Both the position numbers and the translations under genes were made by a program. From NCBI GenBank assembly GCA_030549775.1, contig CM060174.1:44682707-44746706 (forward strand): a DNA stretch of 64,000 nt. The letters are read 5' to 3'. Under the pieces are notes generated by a model. That model did no database searches, was not told where the DNA came from, and saw only the letters and a list, made by a program, of their open reading frames with translations. Shown here in pieces: positions 60,073-64,000 of the stretch (position 1 is the first letter of the stretch; each line of letters starts with the position of its first letter). Source of the DNA: Tamarix chinensis (lineage: Eukaryota > Streptophyta > Magnoliopsida > Caryophyllales > Tamaricaceae).

Positions 60073-60150
60073 GTCCTAAGAACTCTACATTGAAGCATGC
60101 TGGTCGTGGAAGAATTTTTAGGATGGGTGAACCTCTTGGAAAGTTTCTGA
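60073..60150 (+). ncRNA. 5S-rRNA-derived segment, right Cassandra-like LTR
   Basis: 'gtcctaagaactctacattg', 'agcatgctggtcgtgg' and 'ggatgggtga' are in the same order as in the left LTR. It differs from the left copy at many sites, so the element is not recent. Confidence 0.78.
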
Positions 60151-60306
60151 AAGTTTTTGAAAATTTCTCAAGAAGTGCGTGAGTGAGGATAAAGCATGCT
60201 GAAAGGACTCGTCTTGATTTCTGAGGCTGTCCTATCAATTCGAAAGCATTCTAAGGTAGCTTCCATATGGTCGTACCAACTCGGGGTGTTACATAAATAC
60301 TATAGG

Positions 60307-60848
60307 TGTAACACCCCAAAATTCACTATTTAAAAAAAAATAGAAATACTTAAATTAAAACTCGTGAATTCTGGAGATGTTACCGCCACACTTAATACCA
60401 AACCGGTTCACTCCGACCATTCTAGTACCAAGTGCTAAGGCTAAAAAGATTAATTTCAAACTTAAATCGAGAATTCATAAAATGAATTAAAAAGATCATA
60501 ACATAGAAATTAGAGTGTGAAATCAAAATTCCTCGGAGGGAATAATCTTACAATCGATAAAAAGTTTATTTGAAATACTCAATATAAGGTAATAAATCAT
60601 AAAAGGGTAAATATGATATAAAAGAAATATAGAAGGAAATAAATTGCATAAAGAGTAAATACAGCCACGATACTCTCAAACTTTGAGCCAACAACAAGCT
60701 CAACACTCATCCCCGTCTGATGTCTCGCCCACCTGCACAAAGTCAGAAGGGCCTACTACTCATGAGAATGAGGAGCACCCATGAAAAGGGTGATCAGTAC
60801 ACTACGTGCTGAGTAAGGTAACAGATGACTAAGGCCTACACACAAGGT
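60307..60848 (+). mobile_element. L-family giant LTR-like element, copy L-60307 (5' end only)
   Basis: Starts TGTAACACCCC at 60307 (preceding bases ATAGG) with the family terminal block 'taccgccacacttaatacc', then the 'gatcagtacactacgtgctg' block (60790). It is cut at 60848 by the Copia element before reaching the motif arrays. Its 3' end lies outside the window. Confidence 0.85.
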
Positions 60849-62296
60849 TGATGGAAATATGCCCTAGAACTAATCATATGTTATGATTTGTATTTGCATA
60901 TTTAGTGATTATGATTATTAATAAAAGCATCAATTGATGTTATTCATTCAAATGTTGTTATCCCTAATAATTATGTAGAAAATCAAGTATGTGACTGGAT
61001 TGTGGAACTCTACTAATAGATAGAAAGATTATTATTCAAGAACTGTCCCTAGTCTAATATCATCTAATTAAGGGATATTAGTGATTATAAGACTAGTATG
61101 TTGATTAGTTGATGATCATGTTCCACTGATCATTGATATGAGATATCAAACTAATAACATAGATACATGTTATGGAACATGATATTGGACCGACCCAGTA
61201 GGAGGACACTACATTAAATATTGTGCAAAGTGTCATCAGTGTTCTCCAAATTGTATATCATCCTTTGACCTGAGATCTTTGTATTTTCCGGTATGATGAT
61301 CATTCTGTTTTAACTTTACCAATCATTACCCTTATTAGGGGTGATCATAAAGGTAATGATTAGACATGTTGTGAAACATATAGAGGCACATAGTTGATCA
61401 AGATGGGATTTGTCCCTCTCATGACATGAGAGAGATATCTTTGGGCCCCTCGAAAAGTATGACTAATGTTAGCATGGCCATGTGAAAATGAGGTGTCGTT
61501 TGTTTAAGGTTAGTCTTACTTAGTGATCGAGAAAGAGTGTGATTGAACATAGCAAGGATGACACGACCAATGCCTTGTGTTCAATCTAAATATTGTGTGA
61601 CAAAAGGACAAATATATGGGTTATTAATAGGTTATGTCGAGCATAGGACATTTGCGTAATTTGGGTAGTCATAATGTCTTGCTAGAGACCTCTTATGATT
61701 TGTGGGCCTGAAAGGAGTTTCGGTCCACTGCCAATATTACTTGAACCTACAGGGTCACACACCAAACTTTACTGGATTAAAAAGATAAGATGAGATCTTA
61801 ATATGATTAATATCTCATCAAGTCCAAGTGGTTTTAATGTGATTAAGGCCCAAGTCCAATGCCACTAGGTGGGCTAGAGTGTTAATATAAATACCCAAGC
61901 TAGGGTTTTATTATATATACACCTTTTTGCTCTCTCTCTAAGAGTGAGAGAAAATAATCTAGCCACTATTGCTGGTTATTCACGAAATTGAGAGAGTGTT
62001 CCATTGGCGCTAGCACACTTCCTTAGTTATCCAGATTCAAAGTGTGTGGATACCGGTAGAGGTGTGACGCAATTCTCACTCGCTCGCTCAAAGGAGATTG
62101 AAATCCAGCAATTGAAATAAACTCAATTGGATCAAGAAATCAATCAAACCATTAACAACTTCAAGCCGATTCTGATTCAATCGTAACCTAGTCCAGGTGA
62201 CTAGCTGGTTCGTCTTTAATCTAACATATGTTCTTGGTAAATTTAGCCTTTAATTTTATTCCGCTGCATTGTGTTTCGCTTGGCTAAATTCCAACA
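60849..62296 (+). repeat. Copia 5' LTR (1448 bp)
   Basis: TGATGGAA...TTCCAACA ends. A TATA-like 'gggttttattatatatacac' lies near 61900-61925, followed by 'ctctctctaagagtgagag', which looks like the start of the transcript. No target duplication is available because the other LTR is outside. Confidence 0.88.
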
Positions 62297-62297
62297 G

Positions 62298-62309
62298 TGG
62301 TATCAGAGC
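62298..62309 (+). other. Primer-binding site of the Copia element (tRNA-iMet)
   Basis: TGGTATCAGAGC, a perfect match to the usual plant sequence, one base after the LTR. Confidence 0.95.
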
Positions 62310-64000
62310 AAAGTGCTATGATTTCTTTCGGCCTGTTGAATTCGTTCTTTGTTTCGATAGGGGTTGATGTGATCTTTCCCTTATTAGTTCTAATTTGTTT
62401 TTATTTATTTATTTGGATTAATTGATTTGGTCTAATTTCATAGATCTAATCGATTGAATCTAATGATTTGGTTTTATTTTATCATCCTTATTCGATGATG
62501 AATTTGATTGATTTTATGGGATTCAGATGGTTAATCTCTTAAGTTTATGAATATGTTGTACATAACGTTTTATGTCGTAGTAGATTTGATCTACTGGTTT
62601 CAATTTTGGTTCTTGTTGGCGGCTAGGATTAGGGTAGATGCATATGCCTAATTTTGTAACATCTATTCAAAGGTTGTATTAATTTGATGAGTTATGTAAC
62701 GCCTATTCAATAAAGATAAATTTATGTGATTAATTTATATTAGATAATTAAATATGATTTGATTAAAGCAATTAAATATGATTTAATTTATATTAGACAA
62801 TGAGATTTCATTAATTTGATGAGTTATGTAACTCCTATTCAATAAAGATAAATTAATGTGATCAATTCAATTGATGTAAATTAATGTGATTAATTCATAT
62901 TGGTCTATTAAATATGGTTTGATTAAGGTGTTTTATGTCCAATAGGGATTGGACGGTTTTTGGATTGATTAGATCAATCCGTTAAGTTTTTTTCCATTGA
63001 AATTAATTAATGTGAATAATTTAATAACCGCCGCCTAGGGCACTTCCCTTATCCCTACGTTATCTTATTTTGCACATGCTTGTATGTTACTTTATGTGAT
63101 AAATGTATGAGTACAGGTATGGAGTAGTTGATCATAGCGATATAGCATGGCCCTATTTAATACAACCTGTGTGTCGTTATGTATTTTTGTAATGGTTTTA
63201 CGACCTGCGAGTCGTTAAGTATTTTGTAAATATTTTCTTCCATTCATAGATCTCTTGTATTTTAGGACACCCTTTTGTATCTATCCTTAGTGCTATTAGC
63301 TAGATCATTAGGAAGTAGTGTACATCCTAAATGATAGGAGTTTGGCACTTAAAGCAAAGGAATTGCCTTGAAGAGTTCAAGGCTGGTGGTGTTCGAAGAA
63401 GAGTAGTGGCAATTGGTTGCCGACCAATTTTGTTCTGGGGCCATGCTATATCAGACACTTAGTATTCTATTGTTTATTTACTTCGTATGTTCTACGTAGC
63501 TATCATTTGTGAATGTTTTGCATGCGTAGTTGTCCCTTTAATATAAGTCTTAAATGCCTTCCCATTACCTCATGCTATTAACACCAGTATCGTCATTGAA
63601 TGGGTTTGCCAAAGCAGAGCATTCATGATTATCTTGGTATAATAGTTTGTGATGATTGTCATTTGTTAAAGGTATTGGTTGGACTTCACAAGGCTATCAA
63701 AATAGTTTTGGGCCTTGAGGCATAAGGTTGGGAATGTCGGGACATTAGATGTCACCCAACAACCAGGAGTTACATAGGATGTAATTAGTAAGGCGTTGCT
63801 TACCTAAATTACTAATATCTTAAGCGATAAGCCAAAGCTTACTTAAGTGTTAGTGAATTATGGGTCCTGGCCTGCAAAATTTCAAAGGGACAATGAGATT
63901 TAGTGGGAGATTCTTTTACTTTGGCGAGTATATAGAATCTAATTATTTAAGAAGCACAAATTTAAATCTTCACATATCTTTTGTTATAGATCTACATGGC
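62310..64000 (+). other. Copia leader with a short internal duplication
   Basis: There is no open frame of note. A piece of about 55 bp around 'gatgagttatgtaac' and 'cctattcaataaagataaat' occurs at about 62680-62735 and again at about 62815-62870, with variants between. The gag start must lie beyond the window. Confidence 0.6.

Larger units (their letters stand above)
59586..60293 (+). mobile_element. Cassandra-like TRIM with 5S-rRNA-derived sequence in each LTR
   Basis: Two direct repeats (about 59586-59840 and 60040-60293) flank a 200-bp centre. Each repeat holds a 5S-rRNA-like segment and ends GGGTGTTACA. After the first is TGGTATTAGAGC (59843-59854), a one-base variant of the tRNA-iMet primer site. 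LTRs bearing 5S sequence plus this primer site define the Cassandra group of miniature retrotransposons. Host Athila gag is on both sides. The exact 5' end of the left LTR is uncertain; the likely duplication is TAATC/TAAAT or ACATA. Confidence 0.82.
53180..60306 (+). mobile_element. Athila-3: forward Athila-type element, 5' LTR and gag start, hit three times
   Basis: It comprises the LTR 53180-54570, the primer site and the start of gag (about 54729-54918). Gag then continues only as slivers at 59547-59585 and about 60294-60306 between three younger insertions. The frame of these slivers joins to the gag N-terminus of Athila-2 (the PYININ region of that protein), which identifies them. The rest of the element lies beyond L-60307 and the Copia element, outside the window. 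Confidence 0.8.
60849..64000 (+). mobile_element. Copia-type LTR retrotransposon (5' LTR, primer site, leader)
   Basis: The LTR begins TGATGGAAATATGCCCTAG at 60849, close to the TGTTGGAAATATGCCCTAG start common in Copia LTRs, and ends ATTCCAACA at 62296. TGGTATCAGAGC (tRNA-iMet primer site) follows at 62298. The rest of the window is leader; no gag frame has begun by 64000. It is inserted in L-60307 and is the youngest event visible at this end. Confidence 0.88.

Noticed and set aside
59618..60150. Functional 5S rRNA genes
   Set aside because: Both copies are diverged, lack a good 5' third and lie in the LTRs of a Cassandra-like element.

Overview
This window is transposon-dense nuclear DNA of a land plant, almost certainly an angiosperm. 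The evidence is a Cassandra-like element with 5S-rRNA-derived sequence, Athila-type Ty3/gypsy elements with a tRNA-Asp-type primer site, En/Spm (CACTA) elements with TNP2, DUF4218 and DUF4216 domains, a hAT-type MITE and a Copia LTR followed by a tRNA-iMet primer site. I could not assign a species. I found no intact host gene. Every recognisable protein domain belongs to a mobile element and is broken by stops, frameshifts or later insertions.

The recurring theme is a family I call 'L': very large LTR-like units of about 3.9-6.4 kb. They begin TGTAACACCCC, end near GGGGCATTTCA, and carry no recognisable coding domain. Each long copy has a fixed internal order: 5' terminal block, arrays of the motif CCACCGGCTATAATAGTGG or its complement, a minisatellite zone (missing or weak in some copies), (AAT)n tracts (not seen in the reverse copy at 38340), a GC-rich stretch of about 1 kb, purine-rich DNA, then an AT-rich 3' end. 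Copies: 1-1116 (reverse, cut by the window edge), 14090-18902, 24708-28612, 38340-44715 (reverse), 54919-59546 and 60307-60848 (5' end only), plus a short fragment at 11895-12046. Three copies have perfect 5-bp target duplications (atatc, cttct, gaagg). A related family 'L2' starts at 3723 and 52048.

Layout. 1-2000: reverse L inserted in L2 sequence. 3723 to about 14010: an L2 copy hosting CACTA-1 (4713-12782, duplication ACT). About 14011-31836: CACTA-2, which lacks a visible left end, is interrupted by L-14090 and L-24708, and ends in a Ulp1-like protease domain and an inverted-repeat-rich 3' end. 31837-33832: reverse-strand chromovirus RT, protease and gag remnants. 33833-51535: reverse-strand Athila-2 with both LTRs, itself hosting a hAT MITE (37707-38213) and L-38340, which hosts a probable solo LTR. 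52048-53179: L2 again. 53180 to about 60306: forward Athila-3, whose gag start is hit by L-54919, a Cassandra-like element and L-60307 within about 45 bp of ancestral sequence. 60849-64000: a Copia element (LTR, primer site, leader) inserted in L-60307 and running off the window.

The nesting gives a relative order of insertion: chromovirus, L2 and Athila are older; L, Cassandra-like, MITE and Copia copies are younger. The best candidates for something undescribed are the L family with its 56-bp hairpin-motif arrays, and a conserved unnamed domain found upstream of the transposase in both CACTA elements.
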